From assembly GCF_013128195.2 (NCBI RefSeq), contig NZ_CP053452.2, positions 3,906,001 to 3,970,000 of the forward strand: 64,000 bases of DNA. Reading direction: 5' to 3'. This DNA comes from Frigoriglobus tundricola (lineage in GTDB: Bacteria; Planctomycetota; Planctomycetia; Gemmatales; Gemmataceae). Below are positions 56,185 to 64,000 of this stretch, in pieces (the first letter of the stretch is position 1; every line of letters starts with the position of its first letter). A model generated the notes under the pieces. That model ran no database searches. It was not told the origin of the DNA and saw only the letters and a list, made by a program, of their open reading frames with translations. A program made the position numbers and the translations under genes.

Positions 56185-56481
56185 ATGGCCGCGTTGAAGA
56201 TCGTCCCGCTGAACGACAAGATCGTCGTCAAGCGCCTCGAAGCCGACGACAAGACCGTCGGTGGCATCATCCTCCCGGACACGGCGAAGGAGAAGCCCAA
56301 GCAAGGCGAGATCCTCGCCATCGGCGAAGGCAAGCCGCTCGACGACGGCAAGCGGGCTCCGTTCCAGGTGAAGGTCGGCGACCGCGTGCTGTTCAGCAGC
56401 TACTCCGGCAGCGAGGTCACCCTCGACGGCAAGGAGTTCCTCATCATGACCGAAGACGACATCCTCGCCGTCGTGGACTGA
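56185..56481 (+). CDS. groES: Co-chaperonin GroES
   Basis: A 98-residue protein, the usual length. It has LNDKIVVKRLEADDKTVGGI, with the mobile loop GIILPDTAKEKPKQGEIL and the end FLIMTEDDILAVVD. It caps the GroEL folding chamber. No groEL follows, which differs from the usual groES-groEL operon; the terminator at 56514-56535 confirms that. Planctomycetes often carry extra groES copies. AGGAGA stands eight bases before ATG. Confidence 0.95.
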   Translation: MAALKIVPLNDKIVVKRLEADDKTVGGIILPDTAKEKPKQGEILAIGEGKPLDDGKRAPFQVKVGDRVLFSSYSGSEVTLDGKEFLIMTEDDILAVVD

Positions 56482-56817
56482 GGCACCGCCGGGTAACCGA
56501 ACTCGCAGACCTAAGGCAGGGGCCGTCCCCTGCCTTTACGCGTTCGGTCCACTTCGATCCCGCGCCGATCCGTTTGCCAACTCGCTCCTTCGTAAGCCCG
56601 ACCCGGATGCGTTTAACGTGTCCTGGGGGTCCTTTCGCGCCGATTGTCGGAAAAACTCTTGCGGTGCGGATTTTGCCGCTTATATTGTGAAGCCTGTTCC
56701 GGTGTCAGGCCGGGATTGTATCGTGTTCGGTGGTCCCGCGGTTCGTACCCGCTCGGCGTTCGGGCGGGGACCAGGGGTGGCGCCGGCACAGTCGAACGGT
56801 GGCTTCGGCTCTTTCGC
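56482..56817. other. Intergenic region between groES and the RRM gene
   Basis: About 335 bases. It holds the terminator at 56514-56535 and the leader of the RRM gene. A/T-richer sequence (GCTTATATTGTGAAG, near 56679) may include a promoter. Confidence 0.4.
56514..56535 (+). terminator. Terminator of groES
   Basis: AGGCAGGGG, loop CCGT, CCCCTGCCT, then TTA. Nine perfect base pairs, 33 bases after the stop. Confidence 0.75.
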
Positions 56818-57207
56818 ATGGCTACGAACATCTACGTCGGCAACTTGCCCTGGTCCACGACGACCGACGACCTGTACGGAATGTTCCAGCAGTACGGGGC
56901 GGTGACCCGCGCTCAGGTGGTGACGGACCGGGAGACGGGCCGTTCGCGCGGGTTCGGGTTCGTCGAAATGCCCAACGAGGCGGAGGCCAATGCGGCCATC
57001 GCTGCTTTAAACAACCAGCCGATGAACGGCCGCCCGCTGACGGTGAACGTCGCCAAGCCGCGCGAGGGCGGCGGGGGCGGAGGCGGTGGAGGCCGCGGGG
57101 GATACGGTGGTGGCGGGGGCGGGCGCCGGAGCGGGGGCGGCTACGGCGGTGGCGGTGGGGGCGGTGGCGGCTACAGTGGCGGGTACGGCGGCGGTGACCG
57201 CTACTGA
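56818..57207 (+). CDS. Glycine-rich RRM RNA-binding protein
   Basis: A 129-residue protein: one RRM (residues 1-82) with RNP-2 IYVGNLPW and RNP-1 RSRGFGFVEM, then a Gly/Arg/Tyr-rich tail (about 45 residues). It binds single-stranded RNA; in cyanobacteria such proteins are induced by cold. The Gly-rich tail is an unstructured RNA-binding region. ATG at 56818; an upstream in-frame start would add unrelated residues. Likely independent, with a long leader. Confidence 0.92.
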   Translation: MATNIYVGNLPWSTTTDDLYGMFQQYGAVTRAQVVTDRETGRSRGFGFVEMPNEAEANAAIAALNNQPMNGRPLTVNVAKPREGGGGGGGGGRGGYGGGGGGRRSGGGYGGGGGGGGGYSGGYGGGDRY

Positions 57208-57277
57208 CGCCCCTCGGACGGAATGACGACAGATTCCCGCTTCCGCTCTTTAACAGTACGAGTAAAATATCAAGCGC

Positions 57278-57309
57278 GTCCGGTGCAGGCGTTTGTGCCT
57301 GTACCGGAC
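57278..57309 (+). terminator. Hairpin between the RRM gene and infA
   Basis: GTCCGGTGCAGGC, loop GTTT, and GTGCCTGTACCGGAC (one G-T pair), then GTTCGTTCGTTTTC. Probably ends the RRM transcript. Confidence 0.65.
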
Positions 57310-57364
57310 GTTCGTTCGTTTTCTCCGGGGAAGTCGTTCCCGCAAAACCACAGTCGGGGGGCAT

Positions 57365-57598
57365 ATGGCGAAAGAAGAGGCGATTGAGGTGGAAGGCCGG
57401 GTCCGCGAAGCGCTTGCGAACACGCAGTTCCGCGTGGAGCTGGACATCGGCGGCGAGGTGATCGCTCACGTCTCGGGGAAGATGCGGAAAAACTTCATTC
57501 GCATCATTCCGGGTGACCGCGTGAAGGTGGAAATCTCTCCTTACGATCTGACGCGCGGGCGCATCACGTTCCGGGTTCGCGGTGATCGCGTCAGTTAG
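57365..57598 (+). CDS. infA: Translation initiation factor IF-1
   Basis: A 77-residue OB-fold protein. It begins [19 protein letters not shown], and [20 protein letters not shown] and [20 protein letters not shown] follow. This matches IF-1 along its whole length. It blocks the A site during initiation. Its place is alone and not in a ribosomal operon. The ATG at 57365 is preceded by GGGGGGC. Another copy may exist elsewhere. Confidence 0.95.
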   Translation: MAKEEAIEVEGRVREALANTQFRVELDIGGEVIAHVSGKMRKNFIRIIPGDRVKVEISPYDLTRGRITFRVRGDRVS

Positions 57599-57763
57599 TC
57601 GCCAATTCGCGCGCGGCGCATCGTCAATCTGCACCGGGTACTTGAGGCAATCTTTACCGATTGCAGACTTTTTTCTTGACTGCAAGCCCTCTTCACGCCA
57701 ATCTATTCTTCGTCGCTCGACGGATCAGCGACACCCATCACACATGGCCAGGAGGGTCACCCC

Positions 57764-58039
57764 ATGCTCGTTACAACTGAATCCAAGGCCCAGGGTTGGC
57801 GTGCGGTTGCGGTCTTCGATGATCGCGCCGACGCCCTTCTGTTCGTCGGTCGTTCGTCCACCCAGGTTCGTCAGATGTACGCGGAAGCGTTCGCCGAAGT
57901 CCTCGATGAAGAGGAACGCGAACACGTCACCACGATCCAGCTCCAACAGTGGAGTGGGGCTCCGGACGCCGGCCGCTGGGTGCTGAAAACCACGCTCAAG
58001 GTGCCGACACCTGCTGCCAAGGTTCGCCTGGCTGCGTAA
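57764..58039 (+). CDS. Unknown 91-residue protein
   Basis: A small soluble protein. The start MLVTTESKAQGWRAVAVFDD and end WVLKTTLKVPTPAAKVRLAA suggest a beta-rich fold with a central acidic helix (EAFAEVLDEEEREHVTTIQL). No family recognised. GGAGGG eight bases before ATG supports translation. A TTGACT near 57677 could be a -35 element, but the -10 is unclear. Alone between infA and the next unknown. Confidence 0.65.
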   Translation: MLVTTESKAQGWRAVAVFDDRADALLFVGRSSTQVRQMYAEAFAEVLDEEEREHVTTIQLQQWSGAPDAGRWVLKTTLKVPTPAAKVRLAA

Positions 58040-58339
58040 CGGCCACGAGCGTTTGGTTCTATTGCGATCGCCCTTAGTGACTGTCGTCTCGATTCATCCC
58101 CCGCTGAACCGGGGGGAGTAAGCCGCTGAATCCCCCCGAACCAACTCATCGGGATTTCCCTCCATTTCTTGCCTCGGTTCAACAGCGGCGGTCGGCGCGG
58201 TCGGCGCAATCTGTCTTGCTTACCGGCCTTGCAACCGGACTCCCCTTCCCGAACAATACATCAACCAACGAACCGGCACGCGCCCGTTACTCCGTCCGAG
58301 ACCTCTCCGTGCGCGCCGGTCCAGCCGAGAGGAACGTCG
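58040..58339. other. Intergenic region between two unknown genes
   Basis: About 300 bases. It contains CCCCCGCTGAACCGGGGGGAG and a related CCCCCC stretch that can form small hairpins. No gene recognised. Confidence 0.4.
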
Positions 58340-59086
58340 ATGAACTCCTACGCCTCGCTGTGCGACGATTTCGGGGTCAGCACTTACGTCCACAGCAAGC
58401 TCGAAATGCCAACGGGGCGCGAGACCGTTTTGCACTTCTTCGAGGCGGTTCAGAAGGTGGCCCCGAAGATGACCGAGTTTGAGAAGCGGAACGATAACGA
58501 GTACATGCTGGAAGAAGACCGCGACGCCGGCAGCTACCGGTGGACGTCACTCGATCACCGGCGCCTGTGTGCCGGGTACGTCAACCCGCCTTCGTTGGAC
58601 GATGCCGACGCACACAACGAGCGCATCCTCGAAATCGCGCCGTACCACCTCGACCTCAGCGCGATGCAGACCGAGTCGGTGGACGTCCTCTACTACTTCG
58701 ATTTCATGTACCAGGGCAACCACGACGAAGTGGTCGCCGAGGCGCTCACGCACGGCACGCCGCTCGAGGGGCTGACACAGATCCCGGCCGCCCGCGTCCT
58801 CCACTATCAGCCGACGATGATGCTCGCCCTCGACGACGGGTGCCAGCTCCAGGCCCGGCTCAGCATCGAAACACGAACCAACGCGTACCAGGTGCGAACG
58901 AACTCGTTTCCGGAGTCGCCGGTGACGGTGTACTTCACGGTGCGGCAGTTCTGGGGAAAACAACCGTTCAAGACGTTCGCCGAGAGCTACCACAACCAGC
59001 GCCGCGTGCTCGACGAGCTGGTGAGCACGTATGTCGTGCCCCAGGTTATTAACCCGCTGGCTAAGGCGATCAGCACGAAGGGGTAA
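58340..59086 (+). CDS. Unknown 248-residue protein
   Basis: A soluble protein without a recognised family. It starts MNSYASLCDDFGVSTYVHSK, and blocks such as RWTSLDHRRLCAGYVNPPS, DVLYYFDFMYQGNHDEVVAE and YFTVRQFWGKQPFKTFAESY look conserved in style. No signal peptide or catalytic motif. GAGG eight bases before ATG at 58340 supports the start; the longer frame is unlikely. Codon use matches neighbours. Followed by a long repeat. Confidence 0.68.
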   Translation: MNSYASLCDDFGVSTYVHSKLEMPTGRETVLHFFEAVQKVAPKMTEFEKRNDNEYMLEEDRDAGSYRWTSLDHRRLCAGYVNPPSLDDADAHNERILEIAPYHLDLSAMQTESVDVLYYFDFMYQGNHDEVVAEALTHGTPLEGLTQIPAARVLHYQPTMMLALDDGCQLQARLSIETRTNAYQVRTNSFPESPVTVYFTVRQFWGKQPFKTFAESYHNQRRVLDELVSTYVVPQVINPLAKAISTKG

Positions 59087-59112
59087 AGGAGAGATAGCGC
59101 GGATTATTTTTA

Positions 59113-59265
59113 GGGTGGGACACGGCTTTGCGCCGGCCCACCGATTTCTTCAGGTGTCCATTTCTTGACGCGATGGTGCAACTGGGTTTTTGAGCCGTCC
59201 CACCGTCTTCTCCACGCACCTGTTTCTTGAGGCAACGGCGAGCGGCGCAGAGCCGTGTCCCACCC
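59113..59265. repeat. GGTGGGAC...GCGCCG inverted repeat, long form
   Basis: Left arm GGGTGGGACACGGCTTTGCG, right arm CGGCGCAGAGCCGTGTCCCA. The centre holds further related units (CAGGTGTCCATTTCTTGACG and ACCTGTTTCTTGAGGCAACG). Intergenic before the aminotransferase gene. Confidence 0.75.
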
Positions 59266-59442
59266 ACACCCTTCTTGACGCACTGGCGGGGTGGCACGGA
59301 CCAGTATGGTTGCGCCAAGGACGAAACCTCGACTTTCGGGGTCTCGGTCGCGTTCGTCCCGGGCACCTGCGGTGGCCACGGGAGCGCCGTGTTCGTTTGA
59401 TACCTCATATTCGCCGCGTTTCGCCAACTTGAGCCGTACACC

Positions 59443-60789
59443 ATGATTGCCTCCGGTCCTGCGCTTTCCTCGTTCGCCAGCGGGTTGACCACCGAAACTG
59501 CGTTCGACGTTCTCGCGGTCGCTCGCAAGCTCCAGGCCGGCGGAAAGGACGTCATCGCCCTTCAGATCGGTGATTCGCCGTTCCCCACCACCGCCAACGC
59601 AATCAAAGCGGCGCACGCCGCAATCGACGCCGGTCTCACGCGGTACTGCCCGTCGGCGGGGTTACCGGAGTTCCGCGAGACGATCGCGAAGACCGTGAGG
59701 GCCGAGTTCGGCATTCCGGCGACGGCCGACAACGTGGTCGTCGGCCCGGGTGCGAAAGTGTTCGAGACGTACTTCTGCGAAGCGTTCCTCGAGCCCGGCG
59801 ACGCGGTGCTGGTCTTCCAGCCGGCGTTCCCGACCTTTGAGCCGAACATCCTCCGCCGCGGCGCGAAGCCGGTTTACGTGCCGCTCAAGCAGGAGAACAA
59901 GTTTCGTCCCGATGTGGCGGCGATTGAGAAGTTTGTGAAATCGGAGCCGCGTGCACGGGCCATCTTCCTCAATTTCCCCCACAACCCGACTGGCGGGGTC
60001 GCCACCCGCGATGACCTGAAGGCCATCGCGAACATTGTCCGCGGCACGAACATCGCGGTGTTCAGCGACGAACCCTACTGCCACATGATTTGGGACGTGA
60101 CCGAACCGCGAGAAGCTCCGCTGACAGGCTCGGTCGGGAGCAGGACCGAGCCGCGAGAAGCTCCGCTGACAGGCTCGGTCGGGAGCAGTCAGCACGCCAG
60201 CATCCTCGCGGAGCCCGGGATGCTGGAGCAGTGCGTCGGCGCGTACACGTTCTCGAAGAGTTACAGCATGAGCGGCTGGCGGTGCGGGTACATGATCACC
60301 TCGGCACCCGTTGCTCAGATCGTCTCGAAGATGATCAACACCTCGCTCTCCTGCGTGCCCCCGATCGTTCAAATGGCCGGCAAGGCTGCTCTCGAACACG
60401 ACGCGGTCGAACGCGACACCGTCATGAAGAAGTTCCACAAGAAGGTGGAGCTTCTAGTGTCCGAGCTTCGCAAGGTGCCCGACGTGACCGTGCTGATGCC
60501 GGAGGGCACCTTCTATGTGTTCCCCCGGGTCAGTCCCATCTGCGAGCGCCTGGGGATCACATCACACGGACTGGCGATGTACCTGCTCGAAGGGGCGGAC
60601 GACAAGCGCGGGGTCGCGTGCCTGGGCGGCGAGTGCTTCGGTGCGGCCGGTCAAGGCTTCCTCCGCTTCAGTTGTGCCGAACCGGACGAGCGACTCGTGG
60701 AAGCGGTCGCGTTCTTTGCTGATGCCGTCAACCGGTCGGACCGCGTGAAAGCGTACCTCGACACTCATCCGAAGTACCGGTTAAAGTGA
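59443..60789 (+). CDS. Class I/II pyridoxal-phosphate aminotransferase
   Basis: A 448-residue enzyme of the aspartate/aromatic aminotransferase fold. IFLNFPHNPTGGVA, SDEPYCHMIW and the Lys272 block YTFSKSYSMSGWRCGYM are present; the Lys forms the PLP bond. Exact amino acid unknown. Between SDEPYCHMIW and the Lys block lies an in-frame insert (residues about 220-249) with two tandem 15-residue copies of TEPREAPLTGSVGS. Relatives have only a few residues here. The ATG at 59443 is the natural start. Followed by the Uma2 gene 28 bases later. Confidence 0.88.
   Translation: MIASGPALSSFASGLTTETAFDVLAVARKLQAGGKDVIALQIGDSPFPTTANAIKAAHAAIDAGLTRYCPSAGLPEFRETIAKTVRAEFGIPATADNVVVGPGAKVFETYFCEAFLEPGDAVLVFQPAFPTFEPNILRRGAKPVYVPLKQENKFRPDVAAIEKFVKSEPRARAIFLNFPHNPTGGVATRDDLKAIANIVRGTNIAVFSDEPYCHMIWDVTEPREAPLTGSVGSRTEPREAPLTGSVGSSQHASILAEPGMLEQCVGAYTFSKSYSMSGWRCGYMITSAPVAQIVSKMINTSLSCVPPIVQMAGKAALEHDAVERDTVMKKFHKKVELLVSELRKVPDVTVLMPEGTFYVFPRVSPICERLGITSHGLAMYLLEGADDKRGVACLGGECFGAAGQGFLRFSCAEPDERLVEAVAFFADAVNRSDRVKAYLDTHPKYRLK
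60100..60189. repeat. Two tandem 45-base repeats inside the aminotransferase gene
   Basis: Each 45-base unit starts ACCGA(A/G)CCGCGAGAAGC and ends GGTCGGGAGCAG. Inside each, ACCGAGCC and GGCTCGGT can pair, so it is also palindromic. Unit length is a multiple of three, keeping the frame; each copy encodes 15 residues. Confidence 0.9.
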
Positions 60790-60817
60790 GGCGAGTTGAG
60801 ACACGGAGGAACCCGGG

Positions 60818-61612
60818 ATGAGTAGCGAGCGCACCGCGGCAAGCGAAATCGTGTACCCGGACAGCGACGGAAAGCCGAAGGCCGACAACACGCTCCAGTG
60901 GGACTGGATGGTGAAAATCGTCGGGGAGTTGCGGGAGGTGTTCGCCGGCCAGGACGTATTCGTGGCCGGCGATCTGCTCTGGTACCCCGTGAAAGGCGAT
61001 CCGAAGACGGTCACCGCCCCGGACGCGATGGTCGCGATCGGACGCCCGGCCGGCTATCGGGGAAGTTACAAGCAATGGGAGGAAGCGGGGATCGCCCCGC
61101 AGGTCGTGTTCGAGATCCTCTCGCCGAGTAACTCGCGCGAGGAGATGGCAGAGAAGCTCAAATTCTACGACCGCTACGGGGTTGAAGAATACTACGTCCT
61201 GAACCCGCGCAAACACACGGCGAACGGGTGGGTCCGCATCGACGGTCAGTTCCAGTTCGTCAGCCCGATCGGCGGGTACATCAGCCCGCGGTTGGGAATT
61301 CGCTTCGAGGAGAACGGCGACCTGCGGCTGTTCACACCGGACGGACGTGAGTTTCGGACCCGTGAAGAGCGTGTGGAAGAAATCCAGGAGGAACTGCGGA
61401 AAACAGCTTTGGCGTTTGAGGACGAACGAACGCGAGCCCTCGAAGCCCTCCGGCAGCTTTCGGAAGAGCGCCTGCGTGCCGAGCAGGAGCGGACCCGAGC
61501 GGAGCAGGAGCGGACCCGAGCGGAGCAGGAGCGAGCGGCGAAGGACGCACTGGCTGCCCGGTTGCGCGAATTGGGCATCAATCCTGACACCATTTTGAAG
61601 CCGGCCGGGTGA
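60818..61612 (+). CDS. Uma2 family (DUF820) endonuclease-like protein with coiled-coil tail
   Basis: A 264-residue protein. The DUF820 core has TAPDAMVAIGRPAGYRG (metal Asp), VVFEILSPSNSREEM (Glu) and KLKFYDRYGVEEYYVL (Lys), the PD-(D/E)XK-like set. The last 80 residues are a coiled coil rich in Glu, Arg and Gln with two or three RAEQERT repeats. Function unknown; the family is greatly expanded in cyanobacteria and planctomycetes. GGAGG eight bases before ATG. The tandem Glu-Arg units may vary in number. Confidence 0.83.
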   Translation: MSSERTAASEIVYPDSDGKPKADNTLQWDWMVKIVGELREVFAGQDVFVAGDLLWYPVKGDPKTVTAPDAMVAIGRPAGYRGSYKQWEEAGIAPQVVFEILSPSNSREEMAEKLKFYDRYGVEEYYVLNPRKHTANGWVRIDGQFQFVSPIGGYISPRLGIRFEENGDLRLFTPDGREFRTREERVEEIQEELRKTALAFEDERTRALEALRQLSEERLRAEQERTRAEQERTRAEQERAAKDALAARLRELGINPDTILKPAG

Positions 61613-61762
61613 TGCTTGATTCGGTCCTTCGTCACAGCAGCATTATGAATCGATCGCTGCTCAATGCCATGAAGGCACGCAGAGTCTTTCTCTGCGTCGC
61701 CCGGAACGACTGACCGGTACCCAAAACGTCAGTCGTCCGGTTCGTGAAAATAACAATCCGGC

Positions 61763-62470
61763 TCACTTTCCCTCCAGCGCTACCTTCACATCAGCCTGAG
61801 CGACGGGTGCCGCGATCGGGTTCGTGACGGCTTCGCCCGGCACAATCACTCCGGCCGGACCTTGCAGTACCGAAACCGGGGGTTGTGGCGTGTTCTTGGG
61901 CTCTCGCTTTTTCAGCGACCGGTAATACGCGTACAGGCCGATTCCGATCACGAGAACTGCGATGATGAATGCTGTTGGGCTTTTGAAGCGGTGAACGAGT
62001 GCGAGAATCCACGTCCCACAGAAGAAAAGTGCTCCCACCCCAACGACAGCATAAATCACATCGGCCAGAAGGAATTTGAGAAATGAGTAGCGCGACGCCC
62101 CAGCAATCATGAACACGCCCGTTCGCAGCGGAGGAAGGAAACGCGCGAGGAGCAGCAGCTTCATACCGTGCTGTTCGAATCTCCCTTCAAGCTGGCGCCG
62201 CCGTTCGGTGCTGAGCACCTTCTGTACCCACCGGTACTCAAAGAGCTTCGGCCCCCACCTCCGACCCACCCCGTAAAGAAACGAGTCCGCAGCGATGATA
62301 CCGAGGCCACAAGCCCCCCAGGCGAACGGCCACCACACGTCCTCGTGGACGGCGTGGACACCGGCGGCATAGAGGATACCGGCTTCCTCGGGTGCGGGCG
62401 GGATGCCGATTCCCGTGAGGAGCAGCCACCCGAAAATCGACAAGTACCAGTACAAAGCGTCGGTCGTCAT
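61763..62470 (-). CDS. DedA family membrane protein
   Basis: A 235-residue membrane protein of the DedA/VTT (SNARE-associated) fold. GIGIPPAPEEAGILYAAG near residue 20 is the loop with a Glu pair, and RFLPPLRTGVFMIAGASRYS near 110 is the re-entrant block with conserved Arg. Four or five membrane segments follow. DedA proteins are lipid scramblases or transporters (polyprenyl phosphate in some). The tail (about 195-235) is Pro/Val-rich and variable. ATG at 62470; the longer frame overlaps the gap to polX, 67 bases upstream. Confidence 0.83.
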   Translation of the reverse strand: MTTDALYWYLSIFGWLLLTGIGIPPAPEEAGILYAAGVHAVHEDVWWPFAWGACGLGIIAADSFLYGVGRRWGPKLFEYRWVQKVLSTERRRQLEGRFEQHGMKLLLLARFLPPLRTGVFMIAGASRYSFLKFLLADVIYAVVGVGALFFCGTWILALVHRFKSPTAFIIAVLVIGIGLYAYYRSLKKREPKNTPQPPVSVLQGPAGVIVPGEAVTNPIAAPVAQADVKVALEGK

Positions 62471-62536
62471 GGCCGGCCCCGCGGTGTGGAACACCTTCCG
62501 CGGGGGTAATTGCACATCCCGTTCCAACAGACCCAT

Positions 62537-64000
62537 TTACGCGGGCGTCTTCTGCTTCCGCCGGTTCAGCTCCTTCATCACATCCGGGAGCGAGCGCGTG
62601 TTGAAAACGTCGTCCTTCGTCAGCCACCCCCGTCGAGCGACCTGAACGCCGAACGTGTAGAGTCCGAGTTCCCCCGGGCTGTGGGCGTCCGGGTTGATGA
62701 CAATGGGAATGCCCATCGCCTTCGCCCGCTTCACGTACCGCCAGTCGAGATCGAGGCGGGACGGCTGAGCGTTGATCTCGATCATCTTGCCGTGTTTCGC
62801 GGCCGCCTTCAGGACCTCCTCCAGATTGATTTTGTACCCTTCGCGCTTGAGGAGCAGCCGGCCGGTGGCGTGGCCGAGCATGGTGACGGCCGGGTGCGCG
62901 AGCGCTTTGCACACGCGCGCCGTCATCTCGGCCTCGGGCATGGCGAACAGCGAGTGAACGCTCGCCACCACGTAATCGAAACCCGCGAGTAACTCGTCGT
63001 CGTAGTCGAGCGACCCGTCCTCGAGGATGTCCACCTCACTGCCCTTGATAATGCGAACCCCCGAGAGCTTGGCGTTCACGCGATCGATCTCGGCCCACTG
63101 CTTGCGCACCGCGCCGGGTGGCAGGCCGCGGGCGATGGTGAGCGACTGCGAGTGATCGCCGACCCCGAAGTACTCCAACCCCAGCGCCTTCGTCGCGAGC
63201 GCCATTTGTTCGAGCGACGCGGTACCGTCGCTGGCCGTCGTGTGGTTGTGGAAGACGCCGCGAATATCGGAGTCTTTGACCAGGGCCGGAAGCGTCTTCT
63301 GCTCGCCGGCCTCGATTTCACCGGTGTCCTCGCGGAGTTCCGGTTCGATGTAGGGTAGGCCCAGCGCCGCGAAGATGTCGGCTTCGTCCTTGCACGGAAC
63401 GGACCGGGTCTCGTTCGCGAGCGCGTACTCGTTCAGCGTCAGGCCGCGATCGATGGCGCGCTGCCGCATGCGGATGTTGTGCTCCTTGCTGCCCGTGAAG
63501 TAGTGCAGGGCGAACGGGAACTGGTCGTCGGTCACGACGCGGAGGTCGGCCTGGAGGGTCGCCTTCTCGCCGCGGACGTGCATCGCGGCCAGGACGCTCG
63601 ACTTCGTCGGCCCCTGGGCGATCACCTGGACCACTTCGGTGATCTTCACGAACGCGTCCATGATCGGCTGCGGGCTCGCGCTGCTTACAAGAATGTCGAT
63701 GTCGCCCGTGGTCTCTTTGCGGCGGCGCAGGCTGCCGCAGAGTTCGGAGCGGATCACGCCGGGGAACGCCCGGACCTGTTCGAGCAGGGCGAGGCCGAGC
63801 GGCAGCGCGAGGTCGATCCGGACGCGGTGGCCGACCTTGTCGATGAACGCCAGGCCGTCGAGGATCTTCTGCTGAGTCTTGGCGCCGAAGCCTTTCTGCT
63901 TGGCCACCTCGCCCGCTTCGCACGCGGCTTTCAGCTTCTCGATGGTGTCGATCTGAAGGTTCGTGTGGAGCGCCTTCACCTTCTTCGGCCCCAGACCGGG
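62537..64000 (-). CDS. polX: DNA polymerase X with PHP domain (5' end outside window)
   Basis: The C-terminal and middle parts of a bacterial PolX, a gap-filling repair polymerase with a 3'-5' exonuclease PHP domain. A helix-hairpin-helix stretch (PGLGPKKVKAL at the window edge, then KGFGAKTQQKILDGL) and polymerase block GSLRRRKETTGDIDIL (catalytic Asp pair) come first. Then the PHP domain has HNHTTASDGT, VGDHSQS and NAQPSRLDLD. The N-terminus lies past 64000; an internal GTG at 63979 is not the start. Likely chromosomal housekeeping. Upstream of dedA on the same strand. Confidence 0.93.
   Translation of the reverse strand, partial: PGLGPKKVKALHTNLQIDTIEKLKAACEAGEVAKQKGFGAKTQQKILDGLAFIDKVGHRVRIDLALPLGLALLEQVRAFPGVIRSELCGSLRRRKETTGDIDILVSSASPQPIMDAFVKITEVVQVIAQGPTKSSVLAAMHVRGEKATLQADLRVVTDDQFPFALHYFTGSKEHNIRMRQRAIDRGLTLNEYALANETRSVPCKDEADIFAALGLPYIEPELREDTGEIEAGEQKTLPALVKDSDIRGVFHNHTTASDGTASLEQMALATKALGLEYFGVGDHSQSLTIARGLPPGAVRKQWAEIDRVNAKLSGVRIIKGSEVDILEDGSLDYDDELLAGFDYVVASVHSLFAMPEAEMTARVCKALAHPAVTMLGHATGRLLLKREGYKINLEEVLKAAAKHGKMIEINAQPSRLDLDWRYVKRAKAMGIPIVINPDAHSPGELGLYTFGVQVARRGWLTKDDVFNTRSLPDVMKELNRRKQKTPA

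Overview
The window is high-GC bacterial chromosome from a planctomycete, most likely Gemmata or a close relative (Gemmataceae). This rests on gene families: a DUF1549/DUF1553 and DUF1501 pair, DUF1080 proteins, a YTV-type Val/Thr/Cys-rich wall protein, a TIGR03067-like protein, a WD40 protein with a sigma-factor-like N-terminus, DUF1571, and a lineage protein starting TEEEW. No rRNA operon, CRISPR array, phage or classical insertion sequence is visible. One tRNA-like gene is present.

Layout. 1-5 kb: the 5' part of dnaA (minus, cut by the window edge), a GNAT protein, thyX and a secreted SGNH hydrolase. 5-11 kb: a secreted HExxH protein, a repeat-rich gap, the YTV wall protein and a lactate permease. 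11-20 kb: a phosphatase/DUF6807 pair, rsgA, the WD40 protein, a lipoprotein and a Tat-exported oxidoreductase. 20-28 kb: carA, two lineage proteins (one with a degenerate HNH domain), a DUF1080 protein, a GT87/GT2/HpnK-like glycolipid group and a phosphoesterase. 28-35 kb: a minus-strand run with an orphan ABC-2 permease, a zinc-ribbon membrane protein, a ROK kinase, a HAD-HerA fusion and an esterase. 35-41.6 kb: DUF1549/1553, double DUF1080, a toxin-antitoxin pair and DUF1501, all plus strand and tightly spaced. 41.6-44 kb: a large membrane protein and a 27-codon arginine-rich gene with its own promoter and Shine-Dalgarno. 44.4-52.8 kb: a fatty-acid/polyketide-like cluster. 53-64 kb: tRNA, DUF1571, a response regulator, groES, an RRM protein, infA, two unknowns, an aminotransferase, Uma2, DedA and polX (cut by the edge).

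The 44.4-52.8 kb cluster has a good promoter (TTGTCC-N17-TATACT). It encodes two hotdog dehydratase-like proteins, FabG, a long acyl carrier protein, two ketosynthases, an alpha/beta hydrolase and a GH3-type acyl-adenylating enzyme. One ketosynthase lacks the catalytic Cys and one His, as in chain-length factors. One dehydratase has the catalytic Glu replaced by Gln. There is no enoyl reductase. This suggests a type II polyene-like product made by paired active and inactive subunits; the product is inferred, not seen.

The second notable feature is a dense set of palindromic repeats of about ten families. Most lie between genes, but several sit in frame inside conserved genes (dnaA, the lactate permease, the DUF1549 protein twice, the aminotransferase). 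They add peptides such as GEPAGGSPG, GGRQPL...GADAPR and TEPREAPLTGSVGS at poorly conserved points of the host protein. This resembles the Rickettsia palindromic elements in behaviour, but the families look different.
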